Shown in pieces: positions 11,548-26,244 of a stretch of 64,000 nt of DNA; positions within the stretch are counted from its first letter, which is position 1, and each line of letters opens with the position of its first letter. The DNA comes from Valencia hispanica (lineage: Eukaryota > Chordata > Actinopteri > Cyprinodontiformes > Valenciidae). The stretch lies in the NCBI GenBank assembly GCA_963556495.2, contig OY747702.1, forward strand, positions 21,340,403-21,404,402, written 5' to 3'. The notes below the pieces were generated by a model. That model was not told where the DNA came from. It made no database searches and saw only the letters and a list, made by a program, of their open reading frames with translations. The translations under genes were made by a program, and so were the position numbers.

Positions 11548-11770
11548 TCATTGCCAGTTATTGCAGATGCTTCATTGCAGTTTTTGGTGCCCATGGTGGC
11601 ACAAACTGTTGTTAAGTTTAGGAGATACTTACTTTTTCACGTAGCTTCATGTTGATTTGGATTGGTTTTTTTATGTCTTAATAAGTAGAATCAATGTTTA
11701 AAAACTGCTTTTGCATTTACTCTGGTTTTCTTTGTCTGATATTTAAATTTGTTGCTGAAAAATAAATTGT
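11548..11770 (+). mobile_element. Tc1-like relic: end of transposase and right terminal region
   Basis: The sequence near 11570-11640 corresponds to the last residues of a Tc1 transposase (a broken GGTT-type C-terminus before KFRRYLLFH). It is followed by a right-end region with ACTTTTTCACGTAG and a T-rich tail typical of one fish Tc1 family. It is heavily mutated with no left half nearby. Confidence 0.5.
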
Positions 11771-11774
11771 TGAA

Positions 11775-12810
11775 CTAAATCCTTGTGAGGAATTTAATTG
11801 AGTATATAATAACCAAATACAGATGTATCAATGATTTTGTTTTACATTTCACTATAGGGTTGTAACTAGAAAACACTACTCTTCATATAAGAACCAGACA
11901 TACAGTCACCAAATGTAAATGATATTGGTCTTTTAAGCTCAACAGAAAGATCACCGATTGCTCAAATAGATTCCAAGTCAAATAGATGATTAAAAAACCA
12001 TGTATTCTGCATTGCTGAAATTCTTCAAAACCACACTTCTGAGGTAAAGTTGCTTCAGAATTTGCGAAACATTGGGGAAACCAAAGGGCCCTTTAATGAC
12101 GTATGAGTTCACATTTTACTGCATGACTTATGAACTCAAGGGAATGTTCTGTATGATTCTTTTCATTTGTTTGTTTTCTTGTTGCATAATGCAAGCTAAT
12201 TATAATAAGGTTGAAGTGGAAAGGATTATAATTTGTGTGTGTGGGGGGGGGGGGGGTTCTGAGTGTGTGATGCTGTGAGAATTTGTTTTTTTTCTCACAG
12301 CCTTTGAAATGTTCATTTAAATTTTCTTTATTCCAGGTTTGGTGAAAGAGTCTTTTGTCCCAGCAGTTTTTGTTTCCTTATCAAGCTGATTAGATTGTTG
12401 AATGAACTTCTTCTATCATCACGGGGCCATTTCCTGTCTATCTTTTATTCACTCGGTTGTTTATTGTTATAGCCCTCATCGTCTCGGAATAATCAGCAAA
12501 TGTAACAGCTTCACTCTGAACTGCAATAATAAGCAGCTGATCCACCCCACATTGAAGAGATCCTATTTACAATTAAAAAAACAAATCACTGAACTTAGTC
12601 AAGCCAGTTTACTTTGCAAAGGACTATTAATATCACTCCTGACTATCATCTAACCTAAAATGTTCCTGTAGCTCTTATTATGCAGCTTTACCAAAACTCA
12701 TTGTTATTGAGAAAAAGTTATACGTTTTTGTAGCTCAGTTCCGAAATTCATATTACATAGATACATTACATATACTGTAGAATAAAATATTTCAAAGCCT
12801 TTTTGAATTT
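11775..12810. other. AT-rich stretch with a poly-G run
   Basis: No gene was recognised. A (GT)n tract leads into an uninterrupted run of about 14 G at 12243-12256. Confidence 0.55.
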
Positions 12811-12814
12811 TGAT

Positions 12815-13597
12815 GATTATGGCTGACAGATAATGAAAACTCAAAACTCAGTGTCTCAGAAAAACAGAAAATTGTGAAAAAGTTGAATATTGGAAAGTCA
12901 TGGTGTCATACCCTAATCAGCTAATTAACTCAAAACACATGAAAAGGTTTCCTGAGCCTCTAATGGGCCTCTCAGTCTGGGTCAGTAGGCTACACAAACA
13001 TGGTGAAGACTGCTGACTGGACAGATGTCCAGAAAACAGTCATTGACACCTTCCACAAAATATCATTGCCAAATAAGCTTGTTGTTCACAGAGTGCCTTA
13101 TCCAAACATATTCAAAGAAATATTGAATATGAGAAGTGGCTTAACTGGGCTGAAGAGAAATATAACTGGACTGTTGCTCAGTGGTCCCATCTCCTCTTTT
13201 CAGAAGAAAGTAAAGTTTGCCTCTTTTGGAAATGAAGGTCACAGAGTCTGAAGGAAGAGTAGAGAGGCAGAGAATGCACATAGCTTGAAGTCCTGTGTGA
13301 AGCTTCCGCAGTCAGTGAGGATTTGGGGTGCCATTTGCTGGAGTAGCTCCATTGTGTTTCTAAAGTCCATTTTCAATGCAACCATCTTCCAGAGCATTTT
13401 AGACCACCTCATGCTTACTTCTGCTGACCAGTTGTATGGAGATGCTAATTTCATTTTTCCAGCTGAACTGTGTTCCTGCCTACACTACCAAATGTACCAA
13501 AAGCTAGTTTAATCACCATGGTGTTATTTGCTTAAGATGAACCACATAGTGAATTTATGAGCATTGTCAAGAGGAAGATGAGACACAAGACTAAAAA
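12815..13597 (+). pseudogene. Tc1-like transposase relic (same lineage as 16.9, 26.2 and 44.9 kb copies)
   Basis: The left end retains AAAACTCAAAACTCAGTGTC and the following T/A-rich leader. A methionine at 13000 begins MVKTADWTDVQKTVIDTFHK, the N-terminus of this transposase lineage. Shifted frames follow: KRNITGLLLSGP SSFQKKVKFASFGNEGHRV (up to 13251), then a segment with VKLPQSVRIWGAICWSS (13285-13512), the region between the first and second catalytic aspartates. It breaks off near 13597 after an IVKRKMR-like stretch. An internal deletion removes the second half of the DNA-binding domain. It is inactive. The L2 LINE starts about 20 bp further on. Confidence 0.75.
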
Positions 13598-13617
13598 ATC
13601 ATTAACCAATTAAACTC

Positions 13618-14812
13618 CTTCTCTTGCTGTCTTTATATCCTACCCACAGCTTTCCTTAAGAAAGTTTTCCCTGTCATTGGGTCTGATCTGATTCAAATAG
13701 TGAACTCATCCCTCCTGTCAGGTATCTTCCCCCAGGCTTTAAAAACAGCAGTTATTAAACCACTGCTAAAAAAGAATAATCTGGACAACACGTTAACGCA
13801 GAACTACAGGCCAATCTCTAATCTTCTATTCATCAGTAAAATTATTGAAAAAGCTGTGTTTCAGCAGTTGAATAGCTTCCTAACAATGACCAACTCCTTT
13901 GATGTTTTTCAGTCTGGTTTACGTGTTCACCACAGCACTGAGACTGCCCTCATCAAAGTATTCAATGATATCCCCATAAATACAGAATGTGGTAGAACCA
14001 CAGTGCTGGTGCTGTTTGACCTCAGCATTTGACACTTTTGATCATAATATACTATTGGAACGACTGGGAAGCTGGGTTGGACTCTCTGGTACAGTACTTG
14101 GCTGGTTTGAGTATTACCTAAAGAACAGGAACTTCTTTGTTTCAGTAGGAATACTTTTCATCCGAAAGAAGAGAAATCACATGTGGGGTGCTCAAGGGGT
14201 CCATCCTGGGGCCCCTCTTATTTAATATCTTCATGCTCCCACTAGCCCAGATTCTGACAACCAATAAGATGAGCTACCATAACTGTGCAGATGATACTCA
14301 GCTCTACATTACGATGTAACCAGGTGACTTTGAACCCATCCGTAAGTAAATGCATTTGGCAAATCAATGGATAGATGTGACATAACTTTGTCCAGCTGAA
14401 CAGAAACAAAACAGAAGTAATTACTTTTAGACCTAAAGAGGAATGATCAAGAGTCAGCACACAGCTTCAGTTATTACAGCTAGAAACTACTGATCAGACC
14501 CAAAATCTAGGTGTGGTAATGGACTCAGAACTGAACCTCCAGGGTCACATAAAGGCAATCACAAGGTCAGCCTTCTATCACATGATGAACATTTCTAGGA
14601 TTAAAGGACTAATGTAACAACAGGACCTCGAAAAAAACATCCATGCGTTTGTCTTTGGTCAGATTGATTACTGCAACAGCGTTCTTACAGGTGTGCCTAA
14701 AAAGTCAGTTAGACAGCTGATCCAGAACGCTGCTGCTCGTGTCCTCACTAGAACCAGGAAAGTAGAGCACATCACTCCAGTTCAAAAGTCCTTACATCCT
14801 GGGAGCAACCCT
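13618..14812 (+). pseudogene. L2-type LINE reverse transcriptase, degraded
   Basis: The encoded enzyme would reverse-transcribe LINE RNA at the nicked target. The frame 13700-14032 reads FPQALKTAVIKPLLKKNNLD, then NYRPISNLLFISKIIEK, then FQSGLRVHHSTETALIKV, the early RT blocks of L2-type elements. A one-base shift near 14025 moves the block A aspartate region (AFDTFDHNILLERLG) to the frame 13989-14225. The active-site box is present as a mutated NCADDTQLYI near 14280, followed by more stops. The segment continues to a YCNSVL motif and a lone VLTRT region before Tc1 sequence takes over near 14812. It is 5' truncated and has no endonuclease domain. The 3' tail resumes at about 15490. Confidence 0.8.
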
Positions 14813-15297
14813 GTTAAAGACTTCTCAAGACTTAAGGCTGGGGTGGACCTTCCAGAAGGACAATGAACCTAAACAACCAGATGTTAGAATTGCCCAGTCA
14901 TAGTCCAGACCTAAATCCAATTAGAATCTGATGGGATTCTTGTAATTTGCTGTTAACATGTGCTTTCCGTCAAATTTGTCTGAGCTTCCACTATATTGCA
15001 AAGAAGAATGAATAAAGGTTTACTATACGCCAAAAGAACTGCAGCTGTAATCGCAGGAGCCACTGGTTTTACAAATTATTGATGCAGGGGCTGAATACAA
15101 ATGCATGTCATTGTTATTTATGATGTTATTTATGAAAAAATGAAATGAAAGATTGTGTATCAATTGCCTCCTACTTCACAAATGTGTTTTGCTTTCTGCT
15201 GGTCTATAACACAAGATCCAAATAGAGTTTGTGGTTGTAAGGTGACAAGATGTAAAACAAAAGTTGGTAGAAAAAAATACTTTTGCAAGGCACTGGA
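14812..15297 (+). mobile_element. Tc1-like relic, 3' half, lying between two parts of the L2 LINE
   Basis: This contains degraded transposase blocks (RTFQKDNEP-type, LPSHSPDLNPI-type around 14890-14930) and a right terminal repeat ending AATACTTTTGCAAGGCACTG near 15297. The left half is absent. The position between L2 RT and L2 tail suggests nested insertion followed by deletion. Confidence 0.7.
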
Positions 15298-15489
15298 GAT
15301 GTGGCCATCATTTTCTGGATATGACAAATAATTTGTACAATAATCCAAGCTGAATCCATCTTTAATGATTCCAGTACCCTGGTAACAAGCATCTACTTTG
15401 GCAATCTAACATCATACCAGTTAGTGAACCTAAATTGCACCAACTGACAGTGACAAGAGGTTAAGATACTGTACCTCAAGGAAGTCACA

Positions 15490-15895
15490 AAGTGCAGATC
15501 TAAATTTATTTAAATTTTATTTTTCCTTCTATGTCTCTGCTCCGTCTTCTTAAACCTCCAGACGGTCGTGGCAGATGGCCGCTCCTACTGAGCCTGGTTC
15601 TGTTGGAGGTTTCTTCCTGTTAAAGGGGAGTTTTTCCTCTCCACTGTCGCTACATGCTTGCTCAGTATGAGGGATTGCTGAAGGATTGCTGTGGTTGGAA
15701 AGTCTGCATCAACGGGGCCCAACCTTACGCCAATGACTGACGCAATCTGCTGGGATTCCTTAAAGAGGAAACTTTTTAACTGATTGGAATGTTTGTATAA
15801 ATGTATTGAAATGATTTCTTGTTAACTGCCTTGAGATGACATCTGTTGTGAATCGGTGCTATATAAAATAAACTGAATTGAATTGAAATTATTTT
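15490..15895 (+). mobile_element. L2-type LINE 3' untranslated tail
   Basis: The segment carries CCAGACGGTCGTGGCAGATGG, a GGGAGTTTTTCCTCTCCACTG block, CAATCTGCTGGGATTCCTTA and a terminal TGAATTGAATTGAA run. The same landmarks occur in the same order at 35100-35440, so both belong to one LINE family. Confidence 0.85.
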
Positions 15896-15899
15896 TAAC

Positions 15900-16920
15900 A
15901 GCTAAATTCAAAATGATTTTCTTGAAAAAGCTGATGGAATTTGACTCAGAGAAAACAGAAATAGCTAAAAAGATCAATAGTGTAGCTGATAAGTTGACAG
16001 AAGTTGCTTAACAAAAAGTGAAAGGAATCATTTTAAGGGCAGTTGTAATAAACGGGTTTAAGGAAATGCCTTTTTTCTCCTTTTTGCCCTCAGTGCATAG
16101 AGTGAACACTCTCACAGACAATATCATTTCTTCCCACATACTGTACACTCACATCCACGCAAACACACATCAAGTTAGTCCTGACTGCAACGAGCCTCTC
16201 AGGAAAGAAATAGACAGTTTGGTGAGAAGCGATTAGAGCTCCCTTTGGTCGCTGTAGAGTTACTGATGATGGATGTGATTAATAAAGCTGTTGTCATGGC
16301 CCTCTACGTCTCTGACTGTCGACCGAAAGACAGGGAGGAAGAGGGGAAGAGGAATCGTCACATAGGGAGAGAGACGGTGAGACTCAATAGTACTAGTGTA
16401 TGCAAGGACATGTGATTTATTCTTTTACACCTCTGAGACAAACTTCCATTGTCAGATTATTATTTTACACGCCACATCACCTTGTCACACCATTTTTAAA
16501 TATAATTGTTTTCACTACTTATCAAAGGCATGTCTCTGTCACTGATGCTCTTGTAATCAGCTTTTGATTATTCAGAGATACTCTCCTAAAAAGTTATTTT
16601 CCATTTTGTCTGAAATATTAAAACATGTTTTGTTCAACCAAGATATTTGAATGTAAGAAAATAAAAATAAGGTACTATAAACGTTCTGGTGTTGAGTTTT
16701 GTTGCTTCCTCTATTTTTAAATGATATTCCTGCTAATATTTGGTACTGAATGTTAGATTAGAAGACCAGCACAAAGAGTACACATAGTTGACTTTTAACA
16801 GAATAGACTGTAAATGAAATTTAATTTCTTTTAGTATTCGGTGCAGAAAGTGAAACTGACACATTATAAGTGAGATACACAGAGACATATTCCAAGTATA
16901 TGTTTCTGTTATTGTTGATT
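15900..16920. other. AT-rich stretch without recognised genes
   Basis: Only short ORFs occur (16018-16236). No repeat family was recognised. Confidence 0.5.
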
Positions 16921-16924
16921 GTGG

Positions 16925-17235
16925 CCTACACCTAATAAAAACCCAAAATTCAGTTTCTCAGAAAATTAAAATACTGTATTAAATGAAACCAAAGAAAACG
17001 TAAATTTTTTTCACCACAGAAATTGTGTTGTGTTATCGCCTACACAATCATGTGGAAGACTGCTGACTTGACAGTTGTCCAGCCGCCAATAAGGCAAGTG
17101 AGCCACAAAAGGTCATTGTTAAAAAAGGCTGTTTTTTCACAGAGTGGTGTATCTAAGCATAACGAAAGGAAAGTTGTGGGAAAGGAGAAAGTGTAATAGA
17201 ACAGTAATGCTACAGCATTATGACAAAAATAAATA
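16925..17235 (+). mobile_element. Tc1-like relic, 5' part
   Basis: It starts with TAATAAAAACCCAAAATTCAG, the inner part of the terminal repeat of the lineage at 26.2 and 44.9 kb. It continues with GGAAGACTGCTGACTTGACA, matching the transposase start of the 12.8-kb relic. It fades out after a degraded HTH region near 17235. Confidence 0.65.
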
Positions 17236-17239
17236 CTGA

Positions 17240-17849
17240 TGGGGAATCTGTTGTCTGTTTTTAGTATACTGGAGGTTGAATTGAAATAATTGTGTCCAAG
17301 TCAAAGAGGGTGCAGTTTCCTGATTCTATGATGGTATCTGTTGCATGGTACGAATACTGTAAATGTTCTCATTAAATTTTATCAGGTTGATAATTATTGG
17401 TTTATTAATATAATAAGAGGTAACTGTAAAGTAAAAATTTTGATTTATGGGATTATTTTGAAAAGGAACATCAATAGTAAACACACTTTTTTATTTGTTT
17501 TGAAAGAAGAAATTAAAGAAAGGGGGGGGGGGGTTCTTTCATGCATGCAATACCCTCTCAGTTCATTAAAGCTTACTTTTATTGTATTGCATTTGCAATA
17601 ACAGACTTACTTCTTCCAGAGAAAGTGGGAAGTGATCGGTCAGTTCAAGAGCTCAGAACCCACCGCTAGCGATATATCTTTTTGATCTTGAGCTGTTCTC
17701 ATTCAATATTCTTGCTGTGAATAATAATGGAGATTTGGTCCTGTATGACCATTTCCTAACTTAGAGTACTTGTCTTTTAAAGTTATTTGCACTGTTTGTT
17801 AAAAATTGTATAAAATGCTCTTAAACCACATTCAACTAGAAAAGTACTC
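17240..17849. other. AT-rich stretch with poly-G run
   Basis: No gene was recognised. A run of about 12 G lies at 17521-17533. Confidence 0.5.
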
Positions 17850-18225
17850 AGAGAGCGCAGACCTTCGCCAGAGCCACTTGTACCCCCCCATCCCCACGTT
17901 GTTATCTAATTCTAAAGTTTGGTATTAATTTGCTGTGCGTATGCTCCAACTGTAGCGGGGCTGCTGTGCGAGGTCAGCCGTCTCTGAGCTTCTGAGACGG
18001 GAGAGGTGTGGAGGTTAGCACTGCTGGTCGATGGGTGGATACACATTTCATAATGGATCAATCCCAAAATGTAATTAGGTTTTCCTGGTGCCATTACAAG
18101 CATTTCCTGAAAATTTCATCCAAATCCATCCATAACCTCTAGAGTTACGTTGCCAACAGAAAGAGTCAAACAAACAGACAGACAGACAGGTATGAAAGCA
18201 TTACCATCTGGTGGAGGTAATTAAC
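17850..18225 (+). repeat. RTE-type tail or derived short repeat
   Basis: The block TCCTGAAAATTTCATCCAAA, CCATAACCTCTAGAGTTACG, a CAGACAGACAGACAGG run and the final CTGGTGGAGGTAATTAA form a 3' tail seen in RTE-like retroposons of fish and reptiles. The left part has CAGACCTTCGCCAGAG, loosely inverted relative to the right end. The exact family is uncertain. Confidence 0.5.
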
Positions 18226-19027
18226 AAAGAAATCACACAGATGTTTTTTTAAGAACATTGGACTATTTTAAATCTCTGTTTAGATAATGCATTTGAAAAA
18301 AATCCACTCAACAAGAAAATTCATGTTATTCTTCCAACAGTCTTTGTAAAGACATATTCAGTGTTTTGCACATGTATCTGTTGCTTCATATTACAGTATA
18401 TTGATTGTTTCAGCATAACATCTGCTTGTCATACTATAAGGAGCCAACAGGAGATTTTTTAAACACCTCTGCAGTAGCTCACTCATATTATTAATCAATA
18501 TTCTTTTAAAACGTCTTTACCTCTAAGGGGCGCTTGCTTTGACTATTGTTCAACAGTTTAAACCATACAATTACTTCAGTTAAGGAGAATGGTCTGAAAG
18601 TAAATAGAAAGCCTTACTTGACTGAGCAGAGTGAAATGGAAGTGTTTTTCAATTTGCATCATATGATCTTTGACATTTCACAAACTGGGGAATGTGCTGT
18701 TGTATTAGCTGCCCCTTAAGCAACGTTGAAGACCCCAGAGTATTTGATTTGAGAGGCTGAATGGTACATCTCTTTGGTTTGATCAATATTAATTCCTCTA
18801 TATGCCTCAGAAGCACAAAATCGAGAGAGCTGTCGTCATTAGACTTCATCAATAATAGCAAGCCGTTGGAAGTCGGAAATTACCTATAGGTCTGCTTAAA
18901 CCTGATGGAACTGAAAAGCATTGTAAATGAAAGGATTGCTGAACAGTTTGGTTAACTGGTCAAAACTTAAGCCAGGTCAGACAGTTAGGGTGTGTAATGG
19001 CTTTTTTCATGTTTTATCAGTCATTGA
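18226..19027. other. AT-rich stretch without recognised genes
   Basis: No family features were seen. The ORF 18649-18861 (minus) is not supported. Confidence 0.5.
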
Positions 19028-19258
19028 TTTCAAATTCAAATTCAAATTCAAAATTACTTTATTAACCCCAAAGGGAAATTAAATGTTGTTGTAACTCATT
19101 TTGCAAGTTCCTTCAAAGATTTGTTGTAGATGCTGATGGCTGTGGGTAGGGATGATCTCTTGTAGTGCTCTGCAGATCTGAAGAAGCCTCTGACTGAAGA
19201 CGCTCTGTAGTTGTATGACAGTCTGATGTAGAGGATGCTCTGGATCAATGGCGTCTTC
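19028..19258 (-). mobile_element. LINE 3' tail in reverse orientation
   Basis: On the minus strand the sequence ends GGGTTAATAAAGTAATTTTG followed by (AATTTG)n at 19028-19050, a LINE tail with short tandem repeats. Upstream on the minus strand lie the last C-terminal RT codons (around 19130-19258). The rest of the element is missing. Confidence 0.65.
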
Positions 19259-19260
19259 TT

Positions 19261-19836
19261 TTCAACTCATCAGGGTTTTGTGGCTGTAGTTGAGGTCTTA
19301 TTTGAGCTTTTGTGATGTTAATCAGCTCCTGCCAGTTGTAAACCACCTTGTTGCCATGGTTATGCATCATAACAAATGTCCAAAAATAAAAAGTAGCAGC
19401 AAAAATCCTTCCAGCTGCACAGCATTCAAAACCAGAGAGAACAGTTGTCCACAAAACAATGTTTCTACCAGAAATGGAAGAATTAAAGTTTTAAAAAAGA
19501 AAAAAATATGAATCAAAGTAACAGAGCTACTCCAACATGCTGCCACCTTGAGCGGCGCAATTCCGGAAAGGGACTAGTTAAAACTTTCTGAGGTGAAGTT
19601 CAGCAGGTTATAAACTTTATTCTTTCTAATATGGTTGTAACATTGCCTTTTATGGATGGCAACTTCCTCTGGTTTTGTATGTTGTGCAGCTGAAAGGATT
19701 TTTGCAGATGCTTTTTTACTTTTTGACAATTGTTTTGACACATAACCACAGCAACAAGGTGGCTTTGTACAACCATGAACAACTGAAAAGCTCAAATAAT
19801 ATTTTATCAACAGTCCCAAATTCCAGATGGGTTGAA
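19261..19836. mobile_element. Foldback (hairpin) element with arms of about 230 bp
   Basis: The left arm 19261-19493 and the right arm 19609-19836 are inverted copies at roughly 70-75% identity by eye. Landmarks include TTATTTGAGCTTTT, CCACCTTGTTGC, CAGCTGCACA and CAAAACCAGAG. A loop of about 115 bp with GCTACTCCAACATGCTGCCA separates them. It has no coding capacity. It fits a snap-back MITE or two inverted copies of one MITE. No target duplication was identified. Confidence 0.65.
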
Positions 19837-19839
19837 AAG

Positions 19840-22750
<2,911 letters not shown>

Positions 22751-23040
22751 TGTAAGAGCCAAAATCTCTTATTGTGTTTTGGTCACTAGATGGTGCTGTG
22801 TTCTAGATGGGTACAAGCATTAAAGCAAGGGGTCGATTGGGGAAGTTCAGGTGTTGAACCCGGAAGGGCATACAGGTTTGACCGTTTGTGGTGGAGTTTG
22901 TATGTAAAATCCAAGAAGGACATGTACAATAAACTGGATTATTGCATCAAGAAGAGCCTTTTTTGGGGATTAAATCTTACGAGTGCAACATTAGCAGCTA
23001 CGGTACAACATCTCACTAGCGCAGCACCTGCTGGCTAGTA
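22751..23040 (+). mobile_element. Possible solo LTR
   Basis: The block begins TGTAAGAGCC and contains CAATAAACTGGATTATTGCA, a polyadenylation-signal region like those in LTRs. CTAG occurs on both sides (22747-22750 and near 23034). It does not end cleanly in CA, so the call is weak. Confidence 0.3.
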
Positions 23041-26000
23041 TAACCAGGACTTAACTCTCAAAGACTTGAGACTTTTCTCTGACCAAGTAAATACTTGTAA
23101 ACATGGCTGTAACACTTTGCTTACTCTCTGTAAAGTTTTGTGTTCATTTTTGTTAGATTTCTAAAGATAACATGAGAAGCATTATGAGCAAGTTTTGGTT
23201 TGACATAGATCGAAAACAGAATTTTACGTCTATCTTTCAAATAAATTGAGATTTGGGTTTCCTTTCTCAAAGACAGCCACTGTTGCTGTAACATGTTAGA
23301 TATAGTAATCAGAATCTAAATCCTCCCTTGCTTCCTACAACAATCAGCTTTTCCTACTTTCAAAGCACCTTTATTTCCCCCTGCTGCTTCATGTGCTGTA
23401 TCTTGTGCATAATTTCCTCCATTTCCCCCCACCTTCCTCCTTTTCTTCCTGAAATCTCTTCATTCCTCCAAGGACACATTCACCGAGTCATTATCTTCTT
23501 CCTGCTGGCATAAATTTGGAACATGTATAAACAGATGACTTTTATGGCACAAATGCACAAAGGCGATTATATTTGGCCAAGGGCAACTTTTGTGATGAAG
23601 TCAAGTGGAGATAAACTGATGGTCATTTTTTTGTCTTTGATATAAGACCCTCTTTAACAAATCTGTAAAGATAATTAAAATGTCCCCTTTCCACAACTCT
23701 GTCCACCTGATGCACCCTGTACGGTGGCGGCTAGAAGGGGGGCTGAGCACAGTGGTCAAAGTGGGTGCCTGTGACTGTGACACAAATACACTGGTGTTCA
23801 GTGAAGAGGGTTGTATCACACGTTAGACTGCTGCTGCTGCATTGGCTTGCTGCTGAGCTGAGGTTACCATGGCAACAGGCTGCTGGGAGACAGAGGAGTG
23901 AAAGTCAGAAGGACGGTGTTGGTGGGCCTTCAGCTTTTGATCACCATAAGAGATTAGCTTGGAGCAAAACCCTACAAATCCTACACAGATGTGTTGAAGA
24001 AAGTAAAATGTTAAGGCTTGCATAGTAAACAAAGTTTCTCATGCAGACAGGTTTAAGCATTTTACTTTTTGAGTTCAAGCCTTGTGACAGAACATGAAGT
24101 GAAGTGCATGCATAGTGCACCTATTAATATAAAACATATAAAGGGTTACCAGTTTTGGGGAATTTCACCAAACTTTTCACAGCTAACTGAACTCTAGTTA
24201 TTTGAATAGTTACAAGATTGGAAATGTAGGATTCTAGCATCTAATGAGTGTCATGGTAGAAAAAAACATGTGAACAAAGAGACAAAAGACGTAACGTGTC
24301 ACGAGACGAGAGCAGGCTCAGTGAGCTGCAGGAGGAACAAGCACCTGAGCGAGAAACAAGCAGACATAAATCAATAAAGGAAATCTAGACAAGAGGTGGG
24401 AAAGCGAGAGATGAAGACTGATATCGGAAATATACGGTGTAAAAACATGCTGGGGACCATGAGATATCTAATCCTTCAGAGTGCTTTTAGCCTAATTTCA
24501 GGTGTTGGGGATGCAGTAAAATATGAGATCACTATGAGAAAAAAAAAGTGTTCTGGTAAATACCAAAGGGGGAATTAATCACTTACTTACTGTGTTGTGA
24601 AATGGTCATGAGGAATCACAAGAGGGATTGTTTCAACCCACCCTTAATCCTCCTACTCAAGTAGAACATGACACAGTCTCCCTATTTCCCAGACCCATCC
24701 TCACCTTAATGCAATCTCTAGAGACAAGACCAAGGCCACGCAAATGGGGTTAAATGACATTTATGCTTTGAGTGTGGTTTCTTTATTCTTTTCATTCTAC
24801 GTAAAACGTATACCAGGATGACAGGATGTATTATTCACAGCTGCAAATCCGCAAGTTACATCTGTACACAGGTACATCTGCAAGTCAGACGGCCTTTGGT
24901 AATACCCAAGTACGCAACTGCATTCGTGTGTGATTGGCAAGTATGTATTTGATAATGCTCCTGCACAGCTAAGATATTTCCAAGAGTTTCAATAAATGGT
25001 CCAGTTTTACTTAGCAATGGGACTTTTTCACATTTGTAATGGAAAATGTGATAAAATAAGATAAAAATATATTTTCCTTCTATGAATTATACATAAATAA
25101 TTAGGAAAAATTATCAATCCTAGGTAGAAAATAAAAAAAAAACTTTAAGTAAAGGTTTGTGATGTTTAGCACCTGATATTACTTTCTCAGACTTCTGTTA
25201 CCAATGAAGCTTTATTTTCTACAAAAAATTTAACACTTGTGCTGCCTTCATAAGCCTATTTGCTTATAAATATTTTATTGTCTCAACTGACAAATAATAG
25301 TGGGTGAGGCCCAGCTTCAGTTTGATTCTTTCCATTATTCCTTAAGTTTGCACTGGATCCATAAGTAGGACAATTCTTAAGAATTATTTAATATTTAATA
25401 TTTAACCAACTTGCATCTGGCCAACGTTGTTGCTTTACAACTGCTTGATTCATTTACAATAACTACTAAACAAGGATTAATAAACTTATTTTCTTTTATC
25501 ATCATGTAAACTCATATCAGATACCTAAAACATTAAAAGAGACTGTTTTAGTAAAAATAATTATGTATCTAAATAGCAAAAAACAAACAAGGAGATTTTC
25601 AGCCGACAAGTACAGGAAATTGATACCGTGATTGTCTAATCATAAGCAAATATTAATATAATTTTTTTAATTAAAAAGATGAGGAGACAGTGAAGACGTC
25701 AAGAGGATCACTTTTGGGAAGCTACATCCAAACCTGGAACTGTGGTCTCTCCTCCTGCAGTTGTCTGCATAAAACTATGAAAAATGAAAGAGTTCACACT
25801 TCACATGAAAAGCCAGTCTTCGAAAAATGTGTGTGTGTGTGGGGGGGGGGGGGGGTTTATTCAAGGTGAAGTGAAAGTGCTCTGTTTGATAATTAAGGGG
25901 TACAGTTTAAAATATTGTTCTTATTATGAGCCAAAAAAATTGCAAGGAAGGGAATAAAAGAAACTGGTATTATAAAAAACTGTGGAGAGACAGTTTATGA

Positions 26001-26240
26001 AATACCTAAATAAAGGTCAAAATTTCCAGAGAAAAATTATATATTTTATACTCTGCTACTGGCAGCTATCCACCACATATAATAAAACACTTAATATCAT
26101 TCTGCTGGAAACAGGAAAATGACAGTGTGACTTGCCGAGATCAGGATGCAGTTAGCGAGGCCCGCTGAATCTTGGTTTATACTTCTCCGTCAGCAAGTTT
26201 GCACCCACATGCACACTTATTAACGGAGACATTTTCCTTT
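23041..26240. other. AT-rich stretch without recognised genes
   Basis: Only unsupported short ORFs occur. A (GT)n tract followed by about 14 G lies at 25828-25854. Confidence 0.5.
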
Positions 26241-26244
26241 TATA

